A DNA stretch of 36,591 bases from Clostridiaceae bacterium (GTDB lineage: Bacteria > Bacillota > Clostridia > Clostridiales > Clostridiaceae): assembly GCA_029219285.1 (NCBI GenBank), contig JAQXTC010000070.1, forward strand, positions 1 to 36,591, read 5' to 3'. Of the stretch, positions 26,194 through 34,452 are shown piece after piece; position 1 is the first letter of the stretch; each line of letters starts with the position of its first letter. A program made the position numbers and the translations under genes. The notes below the pieces were generated by a model that was not told where the DNA came from, did not search any database, and saw only the letters and a program-made list of their open reading frames with translations.

Positions 26194-27699
26194 ATGTTTA
26201 CCTTTGAAGAATTAACTGAGGTTAATGGTTTTGATATAAAGCATCCTAAAAATGCTATACAAAATAGTTATGCTTGGTCCATGGCACAACTTGGTGATTA
26301 TATCTACGTTGGCACCTCTCGAAATATGTTTTCATCAATGGCTTCTTTTGCTGGAAATTCTGGCACCCTTCCCCCTGACCTTATTACCGGATGCGATAAT
26401 AATGCTGAAATATGGAGATATAAGGTTGATGGTTCAAAACCTTGGAAAAGAGTTTATAAAGCTTCCCCAGAAGATAATATTATAGGGTTTCGAGCTATGA
26501 CAGTCCACAAATCCAATGGATGTACTGCCATTTATGCTGCAAGCTTTGGAGAAAACGTTAATGTTATAAAGAGTACTGATGGATTACATTGGGATAAAAT
26601 TAACACTTCTAATGTTGAAGGCGGTAGTTCTAGAGCTTTAGTTTCTTTTAACAAAAAGCTTTATTTTGCCACTATTGAAGGTGGTGTAGGCGATGGTAAA
26701 GCTTATTTATATGAAAGCTATGATCCTGAATTTGAGCCATTTCACCTAGTAACAAATCCAAAAACTCCTTGTTATAATCCTAATAGAAATCCTAAAGGTT
26801 CAATTTACGATTTACAAGTATTTGATAATAAACTATATGTTTGCACTGCTACTGAATCTGGTGCTGAAGTATGGCGATCTAATGATAGAAATGTTTCAGC
26901 AAATAACTGGACACTAGTAGCTGATAAAGGTTTCGGAGACAAAGCTAACAAAACTATCATGTCTACTGGAGTTTTTAATGGCCATATGTATGTTGCTGTA
27001 ACAAAACTTTTGCCATTATCAATAATGGTTCCTTTTGGTTTTGATTTGATAATGATAGATAAATGTGATAACTGGAAAGTTGTTGTAGGCGGAGAACCTC
27101 TAATAAAAACTTGTCCTACTAAAGGTAAAAGAAACAAAAGTCTTTCAGGTTTCAATTCCGGATTTAACAATTTTTTCAATCTATACGGCTGGCAAATTAC
27201 TGAATTCAAAAATAACCTCGTAATAACAACTTATGATGCTTCAACTACAATGGCTATAATCTTAGAAAACTTAATTTATAATAAAGAATCCTATATTAAT
27301 AGAATTGGGCATAAAAAATACTGTACTCTTATAAAATCTTATGTGCAAATTATCTGTCTATTAAAGAAATATAAATATCCTAAAGGATTCGATTTTTATT
27401 CTTCACAAGACGGAATTCACTTTAGGCCTGTTGTATTAAATGGATTAGACGATCCATTTAACTACGGAGGAAGAACCCTTCTTGTAAGTAATGATAAAAA
27501 TGACTTGTATTTAGGAACTGCTAACCCTTTCTACGGATGTGAAGTTTGGCAAGTAAACTATAATCCTTATAGCTCATCTTGTTCTTACAATTCAGCTATT
27601 TGTTACTTTAAAAATTTAAAAAAGATGAACAAAGAATTAATCAAATTATACCCAGCACTAATTTCTATATTAGGCACATCATTTAATCAAAATGTATAA
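26194..27699 (+). CDS. Beta-propeller-like protein of unknown function
   Basis: A 501-aa protein without signal peptide. It shows repeated sequence patterns: NAEIWRYKVDG, GAEVWRSNDR and GCEVWQVNYN, and Asp-box-like KSTDGLHWDKI and SSQDGIHFRPVV. YIYVGTS, KLYFATI, KLYVCTA, HMYVAVT and DLYLGTA recur as strand starts. This strongly suggests several propeller blades, as in BNR/sialidase-like folds, but no catalytic set (Arg triad, Tyr/Glu) is evident, so an enzyme name is not given. The last 50 residues (SSSCSYNSAICYFKNLKKMNKELIKLYP) are helical and outside the repeat pattern. AAGGAGG precedes ATG by 7-8 bases. It is monocistronic with its own terminator. Confidence 0.75.
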   Translation: MFTFEELTEVNGFDIKHPKNAIQNSYAWSMAQLGDYIYVGTSRNMFSSMASFAGNSGTLPPDLITGCDNNAEIWRYKVDGSKPWKRVYKASPEDNIIGFRAMTVHKSNGCTAIYAASFGENVNVIKSTDGLHWDKINTSNVEGGSSRALVSFNKKLYFATIEGGVGDGKAYLYESYDPEFEPFHLVTNPKTPCYNPNRNPKGSIYDLQVFDNKLYVCTATESGAEVWRSNDRNVSANNWTLVADKGFGDKANKTIMSTGVFNGHMYVAVTKLLPLSIMVPFGFDLIMIDKCDNWKVVVGGEPLIKTCPTKGKRNKSLSGFNSGFNNFFNLYGWQITEFKNNLVITTYDASTTMAIILENLIYNKESYINRIGHKKYCTLIKSYVQIICLLKKYKYPKGFDFYSSQDGIHFRPVVLNGLDDPFNYGGRTLLVSNDKNDLYLGTANPFYGCEVWQVNYNPYSSSCSYNSAICYFKNLKKMNKELIKLYPALISILGTSFNQNV

Positions 27700-27713
27700 T
27701 AAATCATCTTTTA

Positions 27714-27744
27714 AAAAGCGATCTCAATGATCGCTTTTATTTTT
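27714..27744 (+). terminator. Terminator of the propeller gene
   Basis: AAAAGCGATC and GATCGCTTTT form a perfect 10-bp stem, followed by ATTTTT. Confidence 0.92.
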
Positions 27745-27824
27745 CATTCTTTCTATGTAGACTTTTATTTTTTCATAGATATTATATAATGTTAATATAA
27801 TATCGTTCATGGGAGGTTTTATAT

Positions 27825-28289
27825 ATGCATAATCAACTTACTGAAGAAAATATAAAAAAATTAAGAGAAGAATTAGATTATAGATTGACTGTAAAAAGAG
27901 CTGAAATAGCAAAGGAAAAGTTAATAGCTGCTGCTCATGGTGATAGATCTGAAAATGCTGAGTATAAAGAAGCCTGTGCAAATTATAGAGAAAATGATAA
28001 TAGAATACAATATCTTTTATCTATGATTTCAACAGCAACTGTTATTCATGATGATGAAAGGGATAATTCAGTTCTTGGAATAAATAGCAAAGCTAGAGTT
28101 AAATTTGTTGATGATGATGAAGAAGAAATTGTAACTCTTGTAACTACTATGGATCTAGACCCAGAAAATATGTGCATAAGTATTGAATCAGATTTAGGAA
28201 AAGCTTTAACTGGTAAAAAAGCAGGAGATATTGTAGAAGTAGCTTCTCCTGGTGGAACATATACTGTTGAAGTATTAGAGATATTATAA
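27825..28289 (+). CDS. greA: GreA/GreB-type transcript cleavage factor
   Basis: A 154-aa protein. The N-terminal coiled coil (about 5-75) carries the acidic tip AAAHGDRSENAEYKEA, matching the HGD-x-x-ENAEY motif whose Asp and Glu stimulate RNA polymerase to cleave backtracked transcripts. The C-terminal FKBP-like domain (about 80-153) ends SPGGTYTVEVLEIL; GKALTGKKAGDIVEV is the usual conserved block. Length is standard. The ribosome site is GGGAGG 9 bases before ATG. A second GreA may exist elsewhere, since many clostridia have more than one, so the symbol is by family. It is followed directly by a very long hairpin. Confidence 0.9.
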   Translation: MHNQLTEENIKKLREELDYRLTVKRAEIAKEKLIAAAHGDRSENAEYKEACANYRENDNRIQYLLSMISTATVIHDDERDNSVLGINSKARVKFVDDDEEEIVTLVTTMDLDPENMCISIESDLGKALTGKKAGDIVEVASPGGTYTVEVLEIL

Positions 28290-28387
28290 AAAGGGCCCAT
28301 ATGATTCATCCCACCTCCATAGATAGATGAATTTAATTATTTCATCTGTCTACTTAAGTGGGATTGTATCAATATAGGCCCCTTTTT
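28288..28387. repeat. 100-bp imperfect inverted repeat, bidirectional terminator or decayed mobile element
   Basis: The arms of about 46 bases begin AAAAAGGGCCCATATGATTC and, read back from the other end, AAAAAGGGGCCTATATTGAT. They share ATCCCAC and AGATGAA further in and have a loop near TTTAATTAT. A T-run lies on each strand, so it can end greA transcripts and any from the minus strand. It overlaps the greA stop codon by two bases. It is far longer than the other terminators here. Confidence 0.7.
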
Positions 28388-28401
28388 ATTGATGCATATT
28401 T

Positions 28402-28911
28402 CTATTTTAATTTAATAGTAATTGGATCTGTTAACGGAATATCAACATTGTAATTATTATCATCTTTTTGATTGAGCACTAATTTAATTTCTGTCGCATC
28501 TTTATTTATTTCTGTTGCATAACCTGCACTATTATTCTCAGGTTCATATATCCTAAAAGTAATTTTCTTAGGCTCTTCTTTGTCTCCACCAGGATAAAAC
28601 AAATAATTATTCCCCAAGTTATCAGTACCTTTAAAAAATATTGTAGGAAAAGTAAAACCGCCATAATTAACGAAATCTTTTAACCATTGATTTTCTTCAG
28701 CAAATTTATCTAAAATTTCTTGGCTAGTTGTATCTGTTGCATATATCTTTAAACCAGTATTAGTATAAGAATAACTATCTATATTTATTGAACTGTTATC
28801 TTTAAATGATACTGGAATATTAATATTATGTTTGTCAATCTCTCCATCATAATTATTAGCATTAATAGTATATTCAATTGACCATGGTCCATTAATTGTC
28901 TTATCTTTCAA
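28402..28911 (-). pseudogene. C-terminal remnant of an anti-sigma-like (DUF4179/DUF5643-type) membrane protein
   Basis: 169 codons of a beta-rich extracytoplasmic region (INGPWSIEYTINANNYDGEI; FTFPTIFFKGTDNLGNNYLF; YEPENNSAGYATEI) like the C-terminal domain of clostridial DUF4179 anti-sigma proteins. The expected cytoplasmic N-terminus and membrane helix are absent. The frame opens at TTG 28911 with no ribosome site and overlaps the end of the sigma remnant by 4 bases. The pattern is best explained by a deletion that removed sigma region 4 and the first half of the anti-sigma gene. A free-standing function is unlikely. Confidence 0.7.
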
Positions 28912-29355
28912 TTTAATGCTATTGCATTGAATAGTAGCTTAATAAGGATTTTTTTATCATCCTCTTTTAATGTTGAAATCAAATTTTGTATATCTTCTTG
29001 ATTCTCTTTTTCAATAATATCTTTTTCCATAGAGATATCACTTTCTATGCTCATATCATCGATATTGACACAATTGAAATCTTTATAGTATTTCTTTTTG
29101 TAAGTTAAAATTTTATAATTGGTTATTGCTGCTACCCAATTCAAAAAACTTCCCTTTGAACTATCAAATTTACTAATATTATTCCATACTGCAAAAAACA
29201 TCATTCATACATTCTTCTTGCACATTTGGAAACCTACTCATCTTTTTAACAATTATAGATTTAATTATCCATCCATGATTCAGAATAAAATAATCTAATG
29301 CTTTATCATTCCCTTTCTTCATGTATTTAATATAATTCTCTTCAGTTATCTTCAC
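28908..29355 (-). pseudogene. Sigma-70-family (ECF-like) factor remnant: frameshifted and truncated
   Basis: The first frame, from GTG 29355 behind AAGGA, reads MKITEENYIKYMKKGNDKAL...FPNVQEECMNDVF and then runs out of frame to a stop (CSME). The shifted frame continues FFAVWNNISKFDSSKGSFLNWVAAITNYKI, the typical core-binding region 2. The shift lies in a T6 run at 29191-29196; one T fewer or two more would rejoin it. After LISTLKEDDKKILIKLLF the expected region 4 helix-turn-helix is missing and unrelated codons lead to a stop at 28908. Region 2 is thus present but promoter recognition is lost. Confidence 0.82.
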
Positions 29356-29475
29356 TTTAATCACATCCTTAAATAAGCTTATTTATTACTAAATTGAGAA
29401 CTCTCATTTATTTATTCTCACACACCTGGGATTTTCTATCATTTTTTTCTAAATATTCCACTTATTTTATTCTAC

Positions 29476-29532
29476 AAAAAAGAACCTATATAAATAGTAC
29501 CTTTAAGTATCTATTTTATAGGTTCCTTTTTA
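29476..29532. terminator. Terminator of metY (works in both directions by sequence)
   Basis: AAAAAGAACCTATATAAATAG pairs with CTATTTTATAGGTTCCTTTTT around a loop, with A/T runs on both sides; it lies just after the metY stop. Confidence 0.85.
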
Positions 29533-29549
29533 TTTTAATTGCCTTTTAT

Positions 29550-30836
29550 TTATTCCAATGCTTGTGATAAATCATAGATTATATCATCAATATGTTCTGT
29601 TCCTATTGATAATCTTACAGTATTAGGTTTTATACCTTGTTCTGCTAATTCTTTTTCATTTAATTGAGAATGAGTTGTACTTGCTGGATGAATTACTAAT
29701 GATTTTACATCTGCAACATTTGCAAGTAATGAGAATATCTTTAATTTATCAATAAATTCTTGCGCTTCTTTAGCTCCACCTTTAACTTCAAATGTAAAAA
29801 TAGATCCTGCTCCTTGTGGAAAATACTTTTTATATAATTCATTGTATTTACTTTCAGGCAAAGATGGATGATTAACATTTTCAACTTTAGGATGATTCTT
29901 TAAAAATTCAACAACCTTTAGTGCATTTTCAACATGTCTTTCAACTCTTAATGATAAAGTTTCTAACCCTTGTAATAATATAAATGCATTAAATGGGCTA
30001 ATTGTAGCTCCAGTATCTCTTAAAATAATTGCTCTTATTCTTGTTATATATCCGGCATTATCAGGTACATCTGCAAATCTTATTCCATGATAACTTGCAT
30101 TTGGTTCAGTTAGTTGTGGGAATTTTCCTGATGCCTTCCAATCAAATTTACCAGAATCAACAATAACGCCACCTAAAGAAGTTCCATGTCCCCCTATAAA
30201 TTTAGTTGCTGAATGAACTACTATATCTGCACCATGCTCAATTGGTCTAAATAGATATGGTGTTCCAAATGTATTATCCACAATTAATGGTATCTTATTT
30301 TCATGTGCAATTTTAGCAACAGCTTCTACATCAATTACATTTGAATTTGGATTGCCTAGTGTTTCAATATACAATGCTTTAGTATTTGGTTTTATTGCTT
30401 TTCTAAAGTTTTCAACATCATCAGGATCAACAAATGTTGCTGTTATTCCATAATCAGCTAGTGTGTGTTGCAATAAATTATATGAACCTCCATAAATTGT
30501 TTTAGCTGCAACAATATGATCTCCAGCTTTTGTAATATTCAAAATAGAATATGTTACTGCTGCTGCACCAGATGCAACTGCAAGTCCTGCAATTCCTCCT
30601 TCAAGAGCCGCAACTCTCTTTTCAAAAACTTCTTGTGTTGAATTAGTAAGTCTTCCATATATATTTCCAGCATCACTAAGCCCGAATCTAGCTGCTGCAT
30701 GAGCACTATTTTTAAAGACATAAGAAGTAGTTTGATATATTGGAACTGCCCTTGAATCTGTTGCTGGATCTGGATTTTCTTGACCTACATGTAATTGTAA
30801 TGTTTCAAATTTTAATTTTCTTTCTTGATTACTCAT
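29550..30836 (-). CDS. metY: O-acetylhomoserine aminocarboxypropyltransferase (sulfhydrylase)
   Basis: A 428-aa PLP enzyme of the Cys/Met metabolism family. It makes homocysteine from O-acetylhomoserine and sulfide. Signatures: [116 protein letters not shown] with the PLP-binding Lys near 210, [10 protein letters not shown] and [13 protein letters not shown]. Length and the extended insert around residues 230-270 fit MetY rather than the shorter cystathionine synthases. The ribosome site is TAGGGGG. The S-box leader upstream shows control by S-adenosylmethionine. Confidence 0.96.
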   Translation of the reverse strand: MSNQERKLKFETLQLHVGQENPDPATDSRAVPIYQTTSYVFKNSAHAAARFGLSDAGNIYGRLTNSTQEVFEKRVAALEGGIAGLAVASGAAAVTYSILNITKAGDHIVAAKTIYGGSYNLLQHTLADYGITATFVDPDDVENFRKAIKPNTKALYIETLGNPNSNVIDVEAVAKIAHENKIPLIVDNTFGTPYLFRPIEHGADIVVHSATKFIGGHGTSLGGVIVDSGKFDWKASGKFPQLTEPNASYHGIRFADVPDNAGYITRIRAIILRDTGATISPFNAFILLQGLETLSLRVERHVENALKVVEFLKNHPKVENVNHPSLPESKYNELYKKYFPQGAGSIFTFEVKGGAKEAQEFIDKLKIFSLLANVADVKSLVIHPASTTHSQLNEKELAEQGIKPNTVRLSIGTEHIDDIIYDLSQALE

Positions 30837-30951
30837 AATATTTTCCCCCTAATTTCGCTTATTGCTTTTAAATAAATTTCTAAAATATATACCTAAAATA
30901 AAAATAAAAGTTTAAATCAATACTTTATTTTTATCCTCCCTTCGCAATAAT

Positions 30952-30985
30952 AAAAAAGCTACTTTCTTAAAAATAAGAAAGTAGC
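30952..30985 (-). terminator. metY: Riboswitch expression-platform terminator of metY
   Basis: GCTACTTTCTTA and TAAGAAAGTAGC form a perfect 12-bp stem with a 4-nt loop, followed on the minus strand by TTTTTTA. Located between the S-box aptamer and metY. Confidence 0.93.
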
Positions 30986-31008
30986 CTATAATACAACTTA
31001 ACTAACAT

Positions 31009-31112
31009 TCTTATCTCTCAGAAAACTTAATTTTCTGCAGGAATTAGCACCTTAAATAATACTATTCAGGTTGCCAGACATCATAGGGCCAGTCCCTCCG
31101 TCTTTCTTGATA
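31009..31112 (-). ncRNA. SAM riboswitch (S-box, SAM-I) aptamer
   Basis: Minus-strand sequence has the S-box core in order: ATCAAGAAAGACGGAGGGACTGGCCC, then TATGATGTCTGGCAACCTG, AAGGTGCTAATTCCTGCAG, and TGAGAGATAAGA closing P1. A perfect intrinsic terminator follows 23 bases later. High SAM should stabilise the aptamer and stop transcription before metY. It matches the gene's methionine-pathway role. Confidence 0.96.
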
Positions 31113-31159
31113 AAAACTATTATTTATTTTTAGTATTCATATATCTTTGATATGTTTTT

Positions 31160-31188
31160 ATTATAAACATCATTTTGCTATTTGTCAA
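31160..31188 (-). promoter_or_regulatory. Promoter of the S-box/metY transcript
   Basis: On the minus strand fully consensus -35 TTGACA (31188-31183), 17-bp spacer and -10 TATAAT (31165-31160). Its upstream part overlaps the last codons of the small gene ending at 31178. Confidence 0.9.
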
Positions 31189-31633
31189 TAACTTTCAATA
31201 ATATATTTTTATTACATTTATTTATTTTTTTCTTCTTATTTTTGCCACTCTCTAAATCATTTTCAAATATTATTGGATTTAAACAAAAAGGATTGGCTAC
31301 ATTCTTGTAGCTTGTATTATAATATCTCCCTGGTCCAGCCTCTTCATACTGTTGCTGAGCTATAAAAACCTGCATAGTCTGTCCAATCATTTGAAGCCAA
31401 TTTCCATATGCATTAAGCTGACTAGTTGGTAAATTTTTCGCAATTTCATTTGCAAATAGTTGTGAAATTACTACTAATAACATTGGATCAATATCTTGAA
31501 AGCCATGAAACATATCTAAATTAACATTTTTGCATTCATTATTGTTAGCCCCTCCACTAGGATCAATTTTACATTTCTTATATCCGAAATATCGTAATAA
31601 TTCATCTACACTATATAAAATACTAGTATTCAT
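31178..31633 (-). CDS. Small hypothetical protein, paralog of its upstream neighbour
   Basis: 151 aa, AAAGGAG 7 bases before ATG. It shares with the next gene the pattern ELLRYFGYKK, then FHGFQDIDPMLLVVISQLFANEIAKNLP, a hydrophobic and amphipathic middle (GNWLQMIGQTMQVFIAQQQYEEAGPGRYY), and N-terminal and central cysteines (C21, C34 and others). The C-terminus is lysine-rich (SGKNKKKKINKCNKN). No signal peptide, and the hydrophobic middle is too interrupted for a clear membrane span. I do not recognise the family. It lies 17 bases behind its paralog and is surely co-transcribed. Its last codons contain the metY -35 box. Confidence 0.75.
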   Translation of the reverse strand: MNTSILYSVDELLRYFGYKKCKIDPSGGANNNECKNVNLDMFHGFQDIDPMLLVVISQLFANEIAKNLPTSQLNAYGNWLQMIGQTMQVFIAQQQYEEAGPGRYYNTSYKNVANPFCLNPIIFENDLESGKNKKKKINKCNKNILLKVIDK

Positions 31634-31650
31634 AATTCTCCTTTATAAAA

Positions 31651-32109
31651 TTATTTATTATTATCCCAATTATCCACTTTATTCTCTAATTTATTAAGTG
31701 CATTAATCACTTTATTAAATTCTTTTTTTAATAAATCAATTTCTTTTTCTATCTCTAATAAATTATTTTCTTCACAATTCTTATTATCTATATTTCTATT
31801 ATTCATTGAATACACTCTTCCTGGACCATTCTCATAATATAATTGCTGTGTTCCGTAAGTTTCGATAATTTGCCCAATTAAAATAATTAAATTTGAAACT
31901 GAATTTGCAACATTAAATGGTAGACTACCAGAAATAAGATTAGCTATAACCTCACCTATTGTAACAAATATCAAAGGATTAACATCTTGAAATCCATTTT
32001 CCACATCACTATTAACGCAATTCAAGTTCTTCTCTTTAAATTTTTCATCTTTGTAATAACCATATGACTTTAAAATTTCCTCAAAATAATTTTCATTATA
32101 AATATCCAT
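31651..32109 (-). CDS. Small hypothetical protein, first of a tandem paralogous pair
   Basis: 152 aa, GGTGGG 3-8 bases before ATG. Shares FEEILKSYGYYKD, VENGFQDVNPLIFVTIGEVIANLISGSLPFNV, and IGQIIETYGTQQLYYENGPGRVYS with the downstream gene; the rest differs. The C-terminus is a charged coiled coil (LLEIEKEIDLLKKEFNKVINALNKLENKV), absent from the paralog. Conserved GFQD-x-x-P, LP and GPGR-x-Y look structural. Function unknown; possibilities such as a spore or cell-envelope component are guesses. It is divergent from the SOS-controlled repair cassette, with 165 bases between start codons. Confidence 0.75.
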   Translation of the reverse strand: MDIYNENYFEEILKSYGYYKDEKFKEKNLNCVNSDVENGFQDVNPLIFVTIGEVIANLISGSLPFNVANSVSNLIILIGQIIETYGTQQLYYENGPGRVYSMNNRNIDNKNCEENNLLEIEKEIDLLKKEFNKVINALNKLENKVDNWDNNK

Positions 32110-32205
32110 AGCCCACCATAAATTAATTTCTTATTATCATCCTATTCCATAAAGAAAAAAATGATAAATTCAACTCATCCCATAAAATCCCTTAATATCT
32201 TTACA

Positions 32206-32241
32206 CGAACACTTGTTCTTCTAATTCCTATTAGTTATAAT
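32206..32241 (+). promoter_or_regulatory. LexA (SOS) box overlapping a sigma-A promoter
   Basis: CGAACACTTGTTCT (32206-32219) fits the Gram-positive LexA box GAAC-N4-GTTC. The promoter is -35 TTGTTC (32213-32218), 17-bp spacer and consensus -10 TATAAT (32236-32241), so a bound repressor would cover the -35. The first start codon with a ribosome site is at 32275. Confidence 0.85.
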
Positions 32242-32274
32242 ATAACTAAAGAACTAGTAGGTAGGGTGATTTTA

Positions 32275-33627
32275 ATGGAAATAAATGAAAAATTAAGAAT
32301 ATTAACTGGAGCAGCAAAATATGATGTTTCCTGCTCTTCATCTGGTTCAAATAGAAGTGCCAAAAAAGGTAACTTAGGCTCAGCAGCTTCCTGTGGTATT
32401 TGTCACAGCTTCACTCCAGACGGAAGATGTATTTCTCTACTTAAAATATTACTAACAAATTGCTGCATATACGATTGTTCTTATTGCATAAATAGACGTT
32501 CTAATGATGTTGAAAGAGCTTCTTTTACGGCTGAAGAAATTGTCTCTTTAACTATGAATTTTTATAGACGTAACTATATTGAAGGCTTATTTTTAAGTTC
32601 TGCAATTGTTAAAAATGCCAACTTTACCATGGAACTTTTAACAACCGTTGTTGAAAAACTTAGAAACGAAGAAAACTTCAGAGGCTATATTCACCTTAAA
32701 GCAATACCAGGTGCAGATGAAGAATTAATAAAAAAAGCTGGATCTCTAGTTGATAGAATGAGTGTAAATTTAGAACTTCCATCTTCAAAATCCTTAAAAC
32801 TTCTTGCACCCGAAAAAGATAAAGATGCAATTTTAAAACCTATGGGATTAATAAAAAATAATATTATTGAAAACAAACACGATCGAAAACTATATAGAAA
32901 TTCTCCTATATTTGTACCTGGAGGACAAAGTACTCAGCTTATTGTTGGTGCTACAAAGGAAAGTGATTTAAATATATTAAATCTTAGTGAAAACTTATAT
33001 AATAAATTCGATTTAAAAAGAGTCTATTACTCTGCATATGTTCCTGTTAATAAAGGTACCAATCTCCCAAACCTAAAAAATCCGCCAACTCTTAGAGAAC
33101 ATAGACTTTATCAAGGTGATTGGCTTCTTAGAGTATACGGTTTTAAAGCTAGTGAATTATTAAATAATAATAATCCTAATTTTGATATCAACTTTGATCC
33201 AAAAACAACTTATGCACTAAATAACTTAAATTTATTTCCTGTAGAAATTAATACTGCTCCCTATGAAATGTTAATAAGAATACCTGGTATAGGAATAAGA
33301 GGTGCCAAAAAAATAGTAAGTGCTAGAAGAATAAATTTCTTAGCTTTTTCAGACTTAAAGAAACTTGGAATAGTACTAAAAAGAGCTCAATATTTCATTA
33401 CTTGTAAGGGCAAATACTATGGTTCTGTTGCCTTTGATGATATGAAGATACGAAAAGCATTAACACCAAAAATAGATTTGAACATTATTGATGAAAATAC
33501 TGAACAACTAAGCTTTTTTGATGTCAAAGATGATATAAGTAATATTTCATTACCTAATAACTCCACTGCAAATAATAAGTTACTTTTATTGCCTGATAGA
33601 TCATCTTCTATTACAGGCGAATTATAG
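32275..33627 (+). CDS. Putative DNA modification/repair radical SAM protein (TIGR03916-type)
   Basis: 450 aa. The radical SAM cluster motif CIYDCSYC has ligand cysteines near residues 64, 68 and 71. Extra N-terminal cysteines (20, 40, 43, 52) suggest a second metal site. A helix-hairpin-helix DNA-binding motif is seen near 323-355 (MLIRIPGIGIRGAKKIVSARR). The combination defines the uncharacterised family annotated as DNA modification/repair radical SAM proteins, relatives of spore photoproduct lyase by chemistry only. A frame opens at 32161, but the promoter lies downstream of that codon, so ATG 32275 is the start (weak GGGTGAT ribosome site). It is followed 11 bases later by its family partner; both are under a LexA box. 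Confidence 0.9.
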   Translation: MEINEKLRILTGAAKYDVSCSSSGSNRSAKKGNLGSAASCGICHSFTPDGRCISLLKILLTNCCIYDCSYCINRRSNDVERASFTAEEIVSLTMNFYRRNYIEGLFLSSAIVKNANFTMELLTTVVEKLRNEENFRGYIHLKAIPGADEELIKKAGSLVDRMSVNLELPSSKSLKLLAPEKDKDAILKPMGLIKNNIIENKHDRKLYRNSPIFVPGGQSTQLIVGATKESDLNILNLSENLYNKFDLKRVYYSAYVPVNKGTNLPNLKNPPTLREHRLYQGDWLLRVYGFKASELLNNNNPNFDINFDPKTTYALNNLNLFPVEINTAPYEMLIRIPGIGIRGAKKIVSARRINFLAFSDLKKLGIVLKRAQYFITCKGKYYGSVAFDDMKIRKALTPKIDLNIIDENTEQLSFFDVKDDISNISLPNNSTANNKLLLLPDRSSSITGEL

Positions 33628-33638
33628 GAGGTTATATT

Positions 33639-34379
33639 ATGACCAATTTAATTTATGATGGTACTTTTGAAGGTTTGCTCACTGCTGTATTTTATGGCTA
33701 TTCGTATAAGGATACAGTTAATATAGTTAGTTATAATGAATATATTCCTTCGCTTATTGATGACGTAATTGAAATAAAAACTGAGTTAGATAAATTTACT
33801 AGAGTTTATAATAGTATTAAAGAAAAACTTAATGCTTCAGTACTAAGAAATGTCTATTATTTATATCTCTGTGGAATACCTGATTCAAAGACTTTAGTAC
33901 TTGATTACCTAAAGTTATGTTATAAATTTGGCAGCAAAGTTAATTTAGCCAAAAACAATACTACCGTCATTCTTGTTGATAAATATTGTAGAAAAGTAAC
34001 AGGCGAGGCACATAACTTTAAAGGATTTGTCCGTTTTAAAGAAATATCTCCTTTAAATTATTATTCTTCCATAGAACCTGATCATAATATACTCCCATTA
34101 CTAATGGATCATTTCCAGAAAAGATTTTCTGATCAAAACTTTATAATACATGATTTAAAAAGAGAAATAGCTATTTTTTATAATAAAGAATCATCTATAA
34201 TTACAGATTTTAAAAAAATACAAGCTGAAAACTTATTAAATTCAAATTCTGATAAAAAATTCTCTTCTCTCTGGAAAACATTTTACAATTCAGTTAATAT
34301 TGAAGAACGAAAGAACTTAAAACTTCGTAAACAGCATATGCCAAAAAGATATTGGAACCACCTTACAGAGCTAAAGTAA
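33639..34379 (+). CDS. DUF4130 putative DNA-repair protein (TIGR03915-type), partner of the radical SAM protein
   Basis: 246 aa. LIYDGTFEGLLTAVFYGY at the N-terminus and the C-terminal WKTFYNSVNIEERKNLKLRKQHMPKRYWNHLTEL are the recognisable family blocks. VHNFKGFVRFKEI-like (EAHNFKGFVRFKEISPLNYYSSIEPDHNILPLLMDHF) in the middle is also typical. In other bacteria DUF4130 occurs joined to uracil-DNA-glycosylase-like (UdgX-type) domains, hence the repair assignment; its own activity is unknown. AGGAGG lies 7-8 bases before ATG, 11 bases after the radical SAM gene: a tight two-gene operon. The stop codon lies inside its terminator hairpin. Confidence 0.88.
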   Translation: MTNLIYDGTFEGLLTAVFYGYSYKDTVNIVSYNEYIPSLIDDVIEIKTELDKFTRVYNSIKEKLNASVLRNVYYLYLCGIPDSKTLVLDYLKLCYKFGSKVNLAKNNTTVILVDKYCRKVTGEAHNFKGFVRFKEISPLNYYSSIEPDHNILPLLMDHFQKRFSDQNFIIHDLKREIAIFYNKESSIITDFKKIQAENLLNSNSDKKFSSLWKTFYNSVNIEERKNLKLRKQHMPKRYWNHLTELK

Positions 34380-34394
34380 GGTGGTTTCTTTTTA
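34356..34394 (+). terminator. Terminator enclosing the stop codon of the repair cassette
   Basis: AACCACCTTAC and GTAAGGTGGTT form an 11-bp perfect stem followed by TCTTTTT. The TAA (34377-34379) is part of the 3' arm. Confidence 0.92.
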
Positions 34395-34452
34395 TATTAC
34401 ATTAATGACTTCATCATTTACATCCTTAACCTTAGAATTGCCAATTATAAGA

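Noticed and set aside
32161-32274. N-terminal extension of the radical SAM protein
   Set aside because: It spans the LexA box and promoter; family homology begins at ATG 32275.
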